Below are positions 1-14,142 of a stretch of DNA of 64,000 bases, one piece after another. Both the position numbers and the translations under genes were made by a program. Positions within the stretch are counted from its first letter, which is position 1, and the number at the start of each line of letters is the position of its first letter. Below the pieces are notes generated by a model that saw only the letters and a list, made by a program, of their open reading frames with translations, ran no database searches and was not told the DNA's origin. Source of the stretch: Cristatella mucedo (lineage: Eukaryota > Bryozoa > Phylactolaemata > Cristatellidae); contig WPIO01000007.1 in assembly GCA_009760855.2 (NCBI GenBank), positions 12,083,501-12,147,500 of the forward strand. Direction: 5' to 3'.

Positions 1-665
1 TCAGAAAGGAGTGAGTTTATGGTAGGTACCACAGGCCCTACGTGGGGGGCCCTCCCAGTCGATGGCTCAGCAGAGCAGAGCATCCAACTTAAGAGCAGGA
101 GCTACTGAGGTAGGGGTTCGTGGCTGCAATCCACTTATCACCAGCAGCCGACAAATCGGTTCACCTCTAGCAGCAGCATGAGCGCATCTGGCGGAAGCAT
201 TGACCTGTACAGACGAGCCAGCGCTGACTGCACTTGAGTGGTGCAGCAGCACTGATGCTAGTGCCATCTGACGAAGAAGACAGCAGAGCTGCAGACAGGC
301 TTCAGGACGCTCGAAGGATGGGCACGTGAGCAGTGCGGAAGGCGTGCGATCACGTGATGGACTCGGGTCGTAAAGCTGGGCGCGCACAGAACGCTGCCCT
401 CATCGAGGCTGACCATGAGTAGTACAGCCGTAGGGCCGACTAAATACAAAGCACTCCACCCGGGTGCTATCCACCACTTGCTCGAGGGCAGAAATCACAC
501 GTTTTGATCACCCTCCTTCCACGTGCATCAGTAGGCATCGCCGAGTGGTGCCGCAAAGGAAGAAGGCACGACCGAGCATTCGCAGCCAATCGAAGAGGCT
601 TGCCCCATTTTGTTTTGAAAAAAGTACAAAGCAATTTGATCACAAGTAGCGAGCTAGCATGACCG

Positions 666-775
666 ATAATAATAATAATAATAATAATATTACACTTGAG
701 AAAGTGCCCTCAGAGAACTCAATCTCTTTCTAGGCACTTTACATTTGCTGCAAAGGAAACACGATCGAATGGTTC
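666..775 (-). mobile_element. LINE A 3' tail
   Basis: An (AAT)n tract followed by the reverse complement of the conserved tail hairpin (CCCTCAGAGAACTCAATCTC), then the CTGCAAAGG sequence typical of A. It is truncated after about 110 nt. Confidence 0.85.
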
Positions 776-849
776 GATAGGTTGGCATTTGGCGATAGCT
801 CAATCTCAGCAGACAAAAAAAAAACTGAAAAACTGACAGCAGGACAACA

Positions 850-2216
850 TTGACAAGTTTGCATATGGGGGATAAAAGAGATTCATTCTAACCAGCAAAA
901 AATGTATACTTGACCTTCCTTTAATAAAATCCTCCTCGGTCTTTATAATGGCGATAGCAGGCTGGCCAAACTCCTGTACCCATCCAAATGGTCATGCTGT
1001 AACCACTACATATAGACTCCGGACCCTTCTGACCATCATTCATTCGTAGGATCATGCCGCCAGATTCAATGGCTCTTGCGAATCTTTGCATAACCAAACG
1101 TAACAACACCCACAATTAGTGTACACAGTAAAGCGTAACTGATTCTGCTGCCAAAACCAGAGCAAACGAGCAATCTGAGAGGTCTACAAAGAAACAGTAG
1201 AAAAATAATGCTGTTAAGACCTAGAAAGGATCAACAATCCAAGCGTAAGACAAAACTTTGCCCTATGTGTTAGGCAAGGGGCAAGGGTGCTAATACCTCA
1301 CGATGCAAGGGTACGATGGGGACACGAGTCTTTCAGTGAGCAATTCTAGTTGCCTGTTGCAAGCACGATTACATCTCTTTAGGCTCTCCGACTGCCATGG
1401 TGCTGTGGCTCTCCTGAATGAGCTACCCCCAATCGCGCGCACACACACACACTCGCTCACTCACTCACACACACACGTGTGCGTGCATGTATGCATATAT
1501 ATATATATATATATATCCACAGCTGCCAAGCTATAAATTCGTTAGCGTAATAAGAGGGTTTTCAACGATGCCAGGCAAATTTTGTGAAGCATGTGAAAAT
1601 ATTTACTGTCAGCTCAAAAACAAGCAGGTAAGCTGTTGGTGTGTATGCTGTTGGCATTTATGCGTTTAGTTCGACCTCTTCCTACCATGATTATTTTCGA
1701 CTTCCCTTGTCTAGCCAAGCTATTCTATATGACTTCCCTTGTCTAGCCTGGCACAGAGACCACAAGCTTCTGCATTGTCTCTTCCACTGCTTCACATCTC
1801 ACAGAACATGTCTGCAACACCAAAAAATGTCGGTAACGGCCCCACAGCAGAGTATTTGAGCTTTGAAATCCAACTCGGTTGACCAAGAATTACTCGAGCA
1901 AAGTACTTTTTGACGAATCCTTGTTTCGTACCAGTCGATGAATTGGCCCAGCCAGTCGCTTCACTCGCACCACATAGAACGACTATCGAGCGATAACAAC
2001 AGGCGGCTGATGTGGTGTGCGGCCTAGACCAATGGCCGACCTTTACAGTAAAACTCGGGCTCCGTGGAATAGGCTGCAGCAGAAGAGACAACAAAGCAGC
2101 TTGTGGCCTCGATGCCAGGCAAGACAAGAGAGGTCATATAAAATCTTGCTGGGATGACGTGGCACTAAACGCTTACCTACCAATAGCAAGTGTTTGTTTT
2201 TGGGCTGTGTGTGTGT

Positions 2217-2315
<99 letters not shown>

Positions 2316-3079
2316 TGTAGATATTCACATGCTAAGCATAAATGTAGTGTGCCTGGCATTAAAGAAAACACTTATTACCCAAGCACATTTACAGCAACAG
2401 CAGCTGAAGCCTTTTTCAAAGTTTGGTACTTTCTCCATTTTTGCATTTGTCACGAAAACTTATATTTCAACTAGAAGTGCACTTCCCGTTTTCATTTGCA
2501 TTCGCATGGCTCTCTTCCCATTGGTCACCATCGGTTAGCAAATTGGCAGTGACTTTTGTTTAGGGGGACATACATACATACATTCAATATTATATAGTTA
2601 ATGACTTTGCACATCCTTGGAAATACAGCTGCACAGGCACTCGAATCTTATCTTATTCTGCTGTAAGCATCAGCACTGCTAGAACGCACATTTCTAGATT
2701 TGTGGTCGCAAAAGTTACAGTTCAGTCCGTGATAGTGTCAAACTAAATCAAGAACGCTCTGTGATGCTCGATCTGTCTATTTTTTGTCACAACAACCTCG
2801 AGCTCCTGATACCAATATCCTGATGGACAAAAAATTAGGTGGAAATCAGGATGGCCATGAAGCCGAAGAGTTTAACGATTGGTACAGTAAAAATAGCACC
2901 CTCGATTCGTCGGATTCACTCAGTGTAATGCATAGCAAAATGAAGGACAAGAGGCCATGATGCGAGCACGGGCCTCAGTAATTCAGCAGAGCCAGGTGGC
3001 ATTGTGAGATTGAGAGTGTGTGTGTACACACACACACACGCACGCACGCACGCACACACACACACACACACACACGAAC
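850..3079. other. Unassigned DNA with microsatellites
   Basis: No exon recognised. It holds CA/TA repeats at 1439-1516, a long TG tract at 2206-2318 and a CA tract at 3019-3075. A minus-strand open frame of 64 codons at 921-1115 has no recognised relative. Confidence 0.5.
2206..2318. repeat. (TG)n microsatellite
   Basis: About 110 nt of almost pure GT dinucleotides with one TCTCT interruption near 2216. Confidence 0.97.
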
Positions 3080-3231
3080 GTAATTCATTTGTATGGCATC
3101 CTAAGATAACTTAATCTCTATTCAGGCACTCCACATAAGCATCCGGGACTCGAGCCCACGACCTCGGCCATCAAATACATTCACCTTGACCTCGGTCAAG
3201 GCAAGCACCTCAACTATTGGGCCAAAGCAGC
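3080..3231 (-). repeat. SINE 1 (tRNA-derived)
   Basis: Reverse complement of the SINE 1 unit: tail TAATTCATTTGTATGGCATC, hairpin remnant, then the B-box region CGAGCCCACGACCTCGG and the A-box end CAACTATTGGGCCAAAGCAG. Confidence 0.85.
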
Positions 3232-5860
3232 ACAACGTGCACTTGGTGCACAACCATAAGCGCCTTTCGGCAAGCATACAGAAGCCAGCAGACTTCATCT
3301 CATGCAGCGAAGAGAAAGCAAATCGGTCTAGCCGAATCAGGAGAGCGGTCGGATATGAGCAAGTCGGCATAGAAGCAGCAGTGCACGATGACAGGCCAGA
3401 GATGTACCCGAGTTGACACCATGAGAGATAATGTAGCTCTGTAAGAATTGAAGTAAGCTGCTCATGCTAGGATCTGCTGAGCAAAAGCTTCTCCCCCAGC
3501 CGGCCCAAGAATGGTACAGCTAACACATTAACCTAAGAGGGCAGAAGAGAAGGAAGGAGGAAGCTGAAACGAAGCACCAGTTTAACTAGGTGTGAATGAG
3601 TTAAGCAATACACAGCTTTGATGGTCATTAAAATAATTTTGATCTCCAGTTGATCAACCGTGACCCATAGCAGCTCCTTTAGAAAATGACACATATTTCT
3701 TGGATTCAGAGACCGATCTGATGGCCACGTTCTTCACTAACTGCAGCAGTGTGATGGCTGCAGAATATTAACTTTTGCGTTCCCTTCATATAAGCCCAAG
3801 AGTTTGAAATGGCATAGGCCTATTGGAATGCACCTAAGCAGGCCTGAATGGCAGCTAAAATAAGTAGCTGAGACTGCTGCCTTGATTGAGAAGCACGAAT
3901 AGGCCTCCTATCGCCAACGGTAAGCAAGCAGACCGATTTCCTGGTCAGGCATTAGACCACACTCAGGTTGATGCTGAAGCTGCAAAGGGGAGGGAAGTTG
4001 TCTCTCAACTACTCAGAAGAGCATAGGAAACAGCACGCTCTGAGTCGACATTGCAAAGCCTTCATTTTTGTCTTGAACTTGGACCTGTTCAAGACGGCAG
4101 CAGCACCAGTTAGCTCAGCTATTGTAGCTGCTGACGTCGCTTGCACATTCTAGCTATCTGCAAGAGCACAATCCTGTTTACACTGGTTGGATGTATACAG
4201 AGGAACCTCTCTATAGGAATGCCCTCTGTTAAATTTCAATGAATATATAGGGGGTGCTTGTACAGACACACAGTTATTAAGAAAGTATACTCATGGGACC
4301 AGACTTGTCACGATTGCTCCAATTTATGTGTTCTCAATGCAATGACTGTGCAGGTATCGATAAGCAAATCCGAACCACATCTAAGAGGCTTTGGCAATGG
4401 GCAAAGGATTTCACTGGGCAGCCAGTACTTTTAAATCAGGCTACCAGCAGCCTCAACTTGGCAAAACGAGACAAGTACTTGACCCTGGACGGTTGGCCGG
4501 CAGTGCAGCGGAAACGATGCAGCCTGTCCCAGATGCTGAGCTCATGAGCTGGGGGCTTCTGAGCGAAGCTAAGCGTGTCTTTCTGACAGGTGAGATTATC
4601 CGGCACAAAGCATGGAAGCTTGCTGAGCAGCTGGGGGCTAAAGGTGGCCGACACTGTGCGGCCCGGTGGCACGGAAAGTTTTTAGGAAGCGCCATCAGTT
4701 ATAATATTAAAAAGTACATGGCATAGCGAGGGTGGGGGCTCCACTAACGTCGATTCAGCCGAGGCGCTGACGGCAACGTCAACGAATTTAGCAATAAAAT
4801 GATTGCAATATATAAAACACGGACGAGACAAGTGAATTGTACCGAATGGCCTCTAGAATAGGTCGACTGCTATAAGGCATGTAGTCGGCAGAAAAAAGGA
4901 CAAACTCTGATTGGCACTACCTGCTAAGGCTACCGGTGACTCTAGGCCTTAAAACCGAGGGCTATCTTAGCTAATGCGGAAGAATAGTGTGGATTTTCAA
5001 ACGGCTTTAGTGATAAAGCTGCAAAGAGTAAAGTTCTGCTTCACGAGCTGCTGAAAAATGGTCGACCGTGAAATGTGCAATGCTAACCCAGCCACACTAC
5101 TCCTCTTGATACTTAACCTACTCATCTTACGGACTAAATTTTGCCATCAAATATCGAGGTGACCGTTTTATGCTGCAATGACGTCAAAGCTGCAGCCACT
5201 TGATGCTAGCATCACTAATTCTTTCAGAGTGGCAATCCCACCTGCTTCTACGTGCAGACTGCTGCCGACTTACTCGAAGTGGCAGCATGATTGTTGACTA
5301 TAAGTGGAAGCTTTCATCGAAAGCTTACATGCTGCCTGTACCCTCATTGCATTTTGTCTGTAAAAACCAGCCTCGAGCCTGCAATGAACCACTCTTTTGC
5401 TTGTGAATGCGGCTCAGTATAAACAGCAAGCAATACTTGGGTGGCTCATTTCAGTTTCAGGAAGGCTCACTTATGGATGTCGTTTCAGTGTGGCCTCACG
5501 CCAAATCGCAGACCGTAGACCACGCCAGCAATTAATTGTATCATTGCATCTTTTTAGAAACTCCAGGGGTTTCCGTTACCACAAATAGACCTACACTTTA
5601 CCAGGTGGGTTATAAAGGACCCAGGTCTTCAAGCAAACTCACACTGTCTATCTTGCTTCGGTCCTGCTTCTGTCCACCTTCGGTCTTCTTTCTCGTAGGA
5701 AATTTACACGGTCGGGTTGCTTCCTTCTAGCCGTAGACTAGCTCCACCCCCAGTGGTCCTGGAGAAATCGCTTTCGTTATGCGATGCACCTCCAGATGAA
5801 TTTAAACACTCTCGCCATAGCCATTATTTCGTGCCGCCTCATGAATGATTCCTTTATTAA
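3232..5860. other. Unassigned DNA 3' of HIBADH exon 7
   Basis: The final HIBADH exon was sought here and not seen. Two overlapping plus frames at 4293-4726 are longer than average but match nothing recognised. Confidence 0.45.
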
Positions 5861-5950
5861 GTCGTGGGCTCTAGCCCTGCGGCATTTGTAAAGCACCTAC
5901 ATAGAGATTAAGTTCTCTTAGGGCAATATACAAACGAATGACATTGTTAT
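5861..5950 (+). repeat. SINE 1, 3' half
   Basis: GTCGTGGGCTCTAGCCCTG (B box) then ACATAGAGATTAAGTTCTCT and a GAATGA end. The 5' tRNA-like half is missing. Confidence 0.75.
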
Positions 5951-6249
5951 TTCATTTTTAAGAGCTTGCAGAATCCCACGAACAGTCTCTCGTGCAACCC
6001 ATCGCCAATTTTAACGAACCTTCATCATATGCCGATGGAGGATGCAGATAGAGAGGTTCTACTACATATTCAGCATGCCAGTTCTTATGTGAAAATCCCA
6101 ATAAAAAGGGAAAGGCTATTGCAGCAAGATTGTATAGGCAGCAAAACATGAAAGGCAAATGACACTATCTCGAACCACTAGTCATAGTTCGAAGATTACA
6201 TCAAAACATTAATTCAATTTAGCAGATTCAGACAGAACCCATAAAAATA

Positions 6250-6405
6250 ATAAATAACTATAATTCATTTATATAGTGTCCCATGAGAACTTAATCTCTA
6301 TTCAGGCGCTTCACATATGCCTCAAGGCTCGAGCCCACGACCTCAGTCAGACCTTGGTCTGGGCGAGCACCTTAATCGCTAGACTAAACCAGCTCGGCTG
6401 GTTAC
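6250..6405 (-). repeat. SINE 1, nearly full length
   Basis: ATAATTCATTTATATAGTGT, then TTAATCTCTATTCAGGCGCT, CTCGAGCCCACGACCTCAG and CTAGACTAAACCAGCTCGGC at the tRNA-like end. It lies between HIBADH exon 7 and the left edge. Confidence 0.88.
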
Positions 6406-6656
6406 TGTTAATTGGACGCTGAAATAGGTGGGTCATGTAAGCAAGTATACATATATCACATGCTGTAATTGTCCATTGGCAGGTCGTCGAATCAGGCTCC
6501 GGTATTTAAAATTAATGTCTTGGCTTTGAGAGTACCCAGTGCTGTACCAATGCACTATATGCGTGAGTGCAGCCATTTGCAGGGTCGTCATTTTACAGTT
6601 GATTGCAAGCTATTCCAGCATTCAAGAAAAGCACAGCACAGCAAGCAAGCTCATAC

Positions 6657-6813
6657 CTTGGCCATAAGTGCAGTGCCAAAGCCTCCCTTGTAGCCGTTGC
6701 TGGCCGGGACATTGTCCAGAACGCCCGGACATGGGTTGTAGACCTCGCTGGACCAGCAGCGACCTGAGCTAGTATTTATCACCTTGGCAAGGAGCTTAGG
6801 GTCCAAGCCCAAG
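6657..6813 (-). CDS. HIBADH: HIBADH exon 7 (second last)
   Basis: Encodes [39 protein letters not shown] and [13 protein letters not shown]. This is the best conserved stretch relative to human. The acceptor is CTTCTTGTGCAG|, and the donor AAG|GTATGA confirms that at least one more exon follows, encoding the DLGLAQ...FLREE end of the protein. That exon was searched for by eye in 1-6656 and not found. Confidence 0.95.
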
Positions 6814-7233
6814 CTGCACAAGAAGAATAAAAACAGCAGCATGCCCACATGCGTCTGGATCAGAAGATGAGTAACATCGAGCAGCAGTGGGCGCTACAGC
6901 AGCAGACACAGTAGGCAAATTAGACAACGGGTTAAGAAAGTGTTGAAGAAATAATTTCACGATTTTTCACGTTCTGGCTCACACAGCACTTACCGTTTAC
7001 CAAGATTCATCGTCTCAGAGACGCCGATCATCGAGATACCCAAGAGCATGTTGTTGCATATCTTGACAGCCTGTAAAAAAAATACAATAAAAGAAACCAG
7101 ATACAACACCTCTCTAGTGCACCAAGGGGGCCAAGCAAAAAACCTTCCGGGCGACAATTCAGTTCAGCAAAGAGTATATATGCCGATCTGTTTATCGATT
7201 TTCTCTCAATTCTGTCAGTCTCACTGTCAACTG

Positions 7234-7299
<66 letters not shown>

Positions 7300-10200
7300 C
7301 TCCCTCTCTCTCTCTCTCTCTCTAACTTTCTCTCTCCCTTTCTTTTATCCACTGCCCTCCAACCCTCACTGCCTATGATCAAAGTAATTTGGATCTGGAC
7401 ACGGTTCTACATTTCCTAATGTAATGCAACGTATTTCTGTCTGTAACTCACTAAACTACAAGGAGTAAGTGGGTGTTCCGAAGGAGAGTTTTCTATAGCC
7501 CACCGAAAGCCTTTGTGGCTTTCGGTACGGCACTCTGTAGCCAACAGACTTTATCTCACGAAACACGGAGAAAGTGAGAAGCCCAGCTGAGTTGGGAAGG
7601 CAGCTCAGGGAAGCTGGAAAGAATGTGCCACAGCCGGCAGCAGAAGACTAGGCATCATTACCTAAGAAGTGTGGAAGTGCATCCAACAGTCTAGGACCTA
7701 CTACAGAGCAAAAACTTCTGTTGTCAACGGTCTATAAGTGTATGCATGGAACACCTAATGTATTGTCAATAAAGGCGTTGAGAGCACGAAGAAGCTGAAA
7801 CTAGTGCAGCAGTTCAGCTAAGTAAGGAGCCAAGCCATGGCCGGCCTAGTGGGTCAGCGAATAATAATAATAATAATAATAATGCACTTGATAAAGCGCC
7901 CTCAGAAAACTCAATCTCTTCCTAAGCGCTACACATTTGCTGCAAAGGGAAACACGATTGAATCGTGAGTAATATCATGCTTGATAAACAACATGCATAA
8001 CGTGGTTAGGGGTGACATGCACAGGGTCAGCATGCAAATGTGGTTAGTGGCAGCATGCACAGTGTCAGCACGCATAAGCACAAGAAGAACGAATCACGGG
8101 GACCCACAAAATGCTGTCCTAAAGAGGTGGGTTTTGAAGTTCGTTTTAAATGTGGCCAAGTCAGGGGACGTTCTAACGCAAGTCGGGAGGGAGTTCCTGG
8201 CTTCGGGAGCATACGACTAAATGAACAGTCTCCAAAGGATTTGAGGCATGTACGAGGTAGTGGTAAACTGTTGGATTCCGAAAAGCGGGTGTTACGATGC
8301 TTGGCCAGGTGGGGGAGTAGATCTGAGAGATATGCTGGAGCCAAAGAATGAAGTGACTAAAAGTGAGCGACAAAACCTTGAAGTCGATCCGTTCTTGACT
8401 GGTAGCCAGTGCAGGTCGGCATGAAGTGGTGTGATGTGGCAACTGCGACGTTCACGACAGACAAGCCTACCTGCAGAGTTTTGCACCAGCTGCAATCACC
8501 TGATTACACATACCGATAGACCAGCAAGCAGCAAGTTACAGAAGTCAAGTCGGGATGCCACAAATGCATGGACCAACTTAGACGTGGTATCTTTATCTAA
8601 ACAAGCCCGAATTTTAGCAATACTATGTAGCTGAAAGTAGGCAGATTTGACTGTGGAGCTGATGTGGTCGTCAAACGAGAGGTCACTTTGGAACATGACA
8701 CCTAGATTTCGAGCTGATTCAACAGGAGATATGCTGCAGAGCCAATTTTGAGTGTCAGCCTTTCCAATTTCTGCATCACACTGGGTTTGCCCATAACTAG
8801 TAAGTTACATTTATTATCGTTTAGTTTTAGAAAATTTGCTGCCATCCATGTGCAGATGTCATCAAGAGTTGAGAGAATTCGAGGTGCTCGAAGGGTGGGA
8901 GGAATCAAAGCAAAGGTACAACTGAGTGTCATCAGCTTAAAAGTGAAAGCCTAGATTGTGCTTGGCAATCACATCAGCAAGAGGGAGAGTATAAACCAAG
9001 AAAAGAACCAGACCTAGCACGGACCGGACCAAGCACGGAGAAAAAACTTTATCGTGTATCCATTGATCAACCAGCACACATCCAAGGTCTTCCAGCAAAG
9101 GAGACGCATGGTGAAACCTCTGGGATTTGTAAACTAGCCTTGCAGCCATACTCATTACAAGCTACAGTGGCCAAATGGCCTTTTTTCGGTAGCCCAGCCA
9201 AAATGGAATTACAATAATCTAGCCGATACAAAACTAATAAACTAGTTAAATTGTTTGTATGCCACCGTGGAAGACAGTCCATAATCTTAGATAGGGATTG
9301 GTCGTGATGGCTAGCTGTGGAGGCACTCTTGCAATGAAGCTTTCAAAGTTTAGGCAGCTGTCATTGGTGACACTTGAATTCCGAATCCTTCATATGTTCG
9401 CTGAATTGGTTTGAGATCCATGAACAATTCAGGAGCGATGAATCAAAATCCTCACTCGAAGCAAAGGAGATGCAGCCCCCATTTCCTCACTACTTCAGCG
9501 TTTGCAGCCGTACAAGGACATGATAACTATGAAAGCCATTCAGGCTGAGGCATAAGCACACAGGTAAAAATGAGTTAAAGGCATTAACATGAGAAGGACT
9601 CTTTGAACAAGTACAGAGAAAGTAGTGGTGGCACACGTAGCAGCTTTTTTTGCTGCCACAGCAGGACAATTACACAAAAGAATTCAATGCAGATGAGGAG
9701 AGCAAACTCTTTAATCCATGGAACGATTGCCAATTGGAAAGCTGAGAAGGCAGTAAGTAGCAAGCATCTCAATTTACTGCCATGCCTAATCGTCCAAGCA
9801 ACTATTGAGCGGCCAGAATAGCGGGTAATTGTAAGTAAAATGTAAGGCTCGAGTAACGGTTCATAGCCATATAGACAGGGCCTTCTGGATTTGGGGGTTG
9901 GCAGTTGCTTGATAGCTGGCCTGACCATGCTTCTTTCTGTGGCTATCACGTTCGGCAGGCTGTTTACACTTTGCCAGAATTCAGAGGGGCTGATCGTTTT
10001 CCAAATAATTTGCAGATCCTCCCCAGAATTCAGTCTGAGACGACGAACCTAGGTCTTAGTCTCAGCAGACAGGCATCAGAGGTCGGGCAGGCCAGCAGAC
10101 CTGCTAGCCGATCGAGCTAAGGCTGACTGGAGCAATAGTGAGTCAGAGTAAGCTGACACTGGGTGCCGCCCCTCAAGGCATGAAGCTCACGCAGACAGCA

Positions 10201-11237
10201 GCTCAATTCCAAGCTTACACACTACTTGGATGCCAACGACAGCCCAATTCGCAAAAGGAGGAACCAGTGGCCGAACCCCACGAAGTGGAGACACTCGTAC
10301 CTGGCCTGATCCCACGTCACCACAGTGCACTATGTTCTTGCCCATAAGCGACAGCAGGGTCTTGGCAGCATCGAATTGGGAGCTTGGGCCACCGACCATG
10401 AAAGTCAAATTGGCATCACGGGCAGCATTGACACCTGCAAAAACAAAACGACAGACGTCTTCAAATTTAGAAGATGAGTGTAAACATTGCCAGTACACTC
10501 GCCATACAGGCTCAGCCTCATAATCGAGGCCAGGGAAAGCCTGACGGGCATTCATTTAGAAAATCTGGACTACAAACAGAGTCTCCACCAGATATAGTAT
10601 GCAGCAGACCGTGCAAATGAGAGAGGTGCAGAGAAACGGTGAGCAGTGCAGAAAGTGAGAGAGGAAGAGAGAGACAGAGAGTGAGAGAGACAGCGGGAGG
10701 AGAGACTGAGTGCAAAAGAAGCAGAGAGATCAACAGAAAAGTGCGGGAGGATGTGAGAGCAAGACAGGAAAGAGAGAGCAAGAAAAGCATGTAAAGACTG
10801 AGACAGAGCAACAGCACTTAGAACAAAAGAACCTACAGAAACACACATGTACACACATAAACACACACGAAACACTTGCAAGCACAAGCGGGCTTATTCG
10901 ATGCATCAATGCGGGGCAATGTTTACAGTCACGAAGAAACAAGCCAGTGAAATGTAGAAAAACATGCTCATGCTCCTTGTATAGTCAGAAAGGCCACAAG
11001 ACATCATTATCTCCAATTTTGATCGCTTGGCTGTGCCTCTAACCAGCCTGAAATCATTTGGAGAGAGCGCCTTCAGTTCCTATCCCCCTCAAAGCCTAGA
11101 AATTCAATCCCGACTGACACCTCGACACCCCCTGACTGGACGACATTGAAAAAGAAGCGGGAAATCCGAAACCCGCCTGCTCTGCACTGCTTTAGCTCTG
11201 TCCAAGAAATACATACATACATACATACATACATACA

Positions 11238-11292
<55 letters not shown>

Positions 11293-14063
11293 CTATAATT
11301 CATTTGTATAGCACCCTATGAGAACTTAATCTCTACCCAGGCGACTCACGTATACCGAAGGGCTCGAGCCCACGACCTTGGTTATCAAATGCATTCACCT
11401 TGACATCGGTCAGCAAAAGCAAAACCCTTAACTCACGGGCCAATTTGTGCGCTTGCTAATGGGTGCTGAAATCGCTGTGCATCTCATCACTAACCAATTG
11501 ACACGCTTCCTTTCCAGTATATATAATGTGCATAGAAAATGATGCCGCTCTCTAATGGTGCTACATAAATAGTTCAGCAGGCACAGCTGTGTGAGGTAAA
11601 ATGTTTGAATCATGCGCTATCACACAGGCTTCGACAGGACAGGATAAGCAGGGCAATGCAGTCGAGCACAGCTCCCTCACCTCTTTGCATCATCCACCTA
11701 AGGCCACTTCACTTTCTAGATGTTCGATGCTCATGTTCAAACCCATATACATCTAAATAGAAACCACAGCCTTGATCGAATTTGTTTCATGCGATTGCAA
11801 CCTTTCGACCCCTATCATCATCCCTTTCGGCACAACTGACCACACACAGATTTCATTCTCGTTGGAAAACGTTTACATTTCGACAACCAAAAATGGATGT
11901 GCCGAGATGCCTCTGGTCTCTTCACATTGATGCTTTCGGCAGCCGGCTTGCATACATCACCCTTCTACTTGACCCTTTCACCGACCTTCCATCATCGATG
12001 CATTACCACAGCTTGAAGCTATCCAGTGCTCTTAATGATTTTGCTCCTCAAGACTTCACGAGAGGGTCGTCCCAGCATAGGCACCCTCTAGTTTACAGCT
12101 GGCATAAACAAAGCAAGGACTCGTACACGAAGACTTGGGGTTATTGTACAAAATTTAAGGGACAAGAAGAGGAATCTCAGATAAATAACACATTGATGTT
12201 AATGTCCACAATCGACCATCTTCTTAACCACTCCCAAACCCAAAAAGTGATACTAACGGCAATTTAGCAGAGCACTTTTTCAAATTCTTCTTAGGTAAAA
12301 TACATCTTATGCAGGGCTCCATCTCTTCACACCCGTTTCAACCAGACTGCAACCCCTCGTTGATCTCCTGCTCTTTTATCTCTCTTCTCCTTCATGCATG
12401 TGATCAGCTTATAGAAAAGTTCGTCTCCCAGGCTAAAAAAACCTACTAGTCCTCCACACCCTACCTTACTAGTGCTTTTTATGAGGGGCATATACATATT
12501 GCTGATCACCACAACAAATGCCCCTGGTTATCGATGAAGTCCCTTCATCTCTGAAAACCACAATAATAATAATAATGCACTTGATAAAGCGCCCTCAGAT
12601 AACTCAATCTCTTCCTATACGCTTTACACTTGCTGCAAAGAGAAACGCGACCGAATGGTGAGTAATATCATGTTCGATAAACAACAAGAATAACACGGTT
12701 AGGGGTGACATGCACAGGGTCACCATGCAAGTGTGGTTAGTGGCAGCATGCACAGTGTCAGCACGCATAAGCACGTGAAGTTCTTTTTTAAATGCGGTCA
12801 AGTCAGGGGATGTTCTGATGCAAGTCGGGAGTGAGTTCCAGGCTTTGGGAGCATACGAACTAAATGCACGGTCTCCAAAGGATTTGAGGTCATTATCAGG
12901 TCACTCATTAAAACGCCTAAACAAGATCAAGAGAATTAAAGTGACCGTTGTCTGGTCTCCCTTCGGCAATTCTTATCCAAGTCACTAGAATGAGTGGTGA
13001 CTAAGCAACTAAACGATTACATCAATCAATTCATGAGCTCTTGGTAGCAAGCCTCAGTTAGATTTAGAGCTCATTATTCCATAGAAACCGATCTGGTCCG
13101 GGTTTATAATGATGCTCTGAACAATGCTGATCTGGAAAGGGCTCTCTCCTGGTACTCGTGGATCCATTATCAGTATTTGAACCTATTTACTAAGTGGTCC
13201 TTCTGGAGCATCTCTCGAAACGCCTACGTATCATTAGCACAGTGCTAAACTGGGTTAAGAGCTATTTGTGAGATATGTCAGTGTAAATCAAAATTGCATC
13301 GGTCATTCGGGAGACCGTTAAGTATGAGGTACCTCTGGGTCATAGGTCCCCCTTCTTTCAATCTCTATACTCTTCCTCTGGCCAATGTCATCTCCAAACA
13401 CAGCCTCGGCTGTCTTTCCCACGCATGATACCCAGCTCTACCTACGATTCGACGATCCTAAACCATTGCCCTCATCCGACTAGCTTAATTCCCCTGCAGT
13501 CAGCATAGAAGACAGTCACACCTGAATTGGCACTAACTTTCGAAAGCTTAACGATGGTAAGATCAACCTTAATAGTTATGGGCAAACCTAGCATAACCCG
13601 AGGGTTGACAGACTCACCCTAAAGTTTGGTTCATTTAGCATCATCCTGTTACATTAGTCTGTAATCTCGGTGTACTATTCTAACTTATAATTGGATGAGC
13701 ACATTTCTTTTACAGTCAAGTCGGTCTACTATCAGCTAAGGAACGATGCCTAAATCACGGCCTGCTTAGATTGGAGAACGACAGCCAAACTAGCTCACTC
13801 TTTTGTGAAATTGGGTCTTGGACTGTTGATATTCCTTTTATTCGGGACTCCGGCCTATGCACTTAATCGATCGAAACTGGTGCATAACTCACTAGCTCGT
13901 CTGGTCTGTCGTCGACGGTATAGCTGCCAGATCACACCCCTTCTACCTGAACTGTACTGGCTACTTATCAAGTATCGAATCAATTTCAAGATCCTCAGTC
14001 TGACTTAAATGTCACTTCATTTGCTTGTAGCAAGCAGTCTACTTATCCCATCTCCTTGCTCCT

Positions 14064-14142
<79 letters not shown>

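Noticed and set aside
921-1115. 64-codon minus ORF as the missing HIBADH exon or a small gene
   Set aside because: No match to the expected DLGLAQ...REE sequence, no splice sites of the right phase, and no other recognised homology.
2012-2538. Cys/Val- and Thr/His-rich ORFs over the TG tract
   Set aside because: Six-frame by-products of a dinucleotide repeat.
4293-4726. Overlapping plus ORFs of 84 and 111 codons
   Set aside because: No motif or relative recognised; two frames overlap and composition is ordinary.
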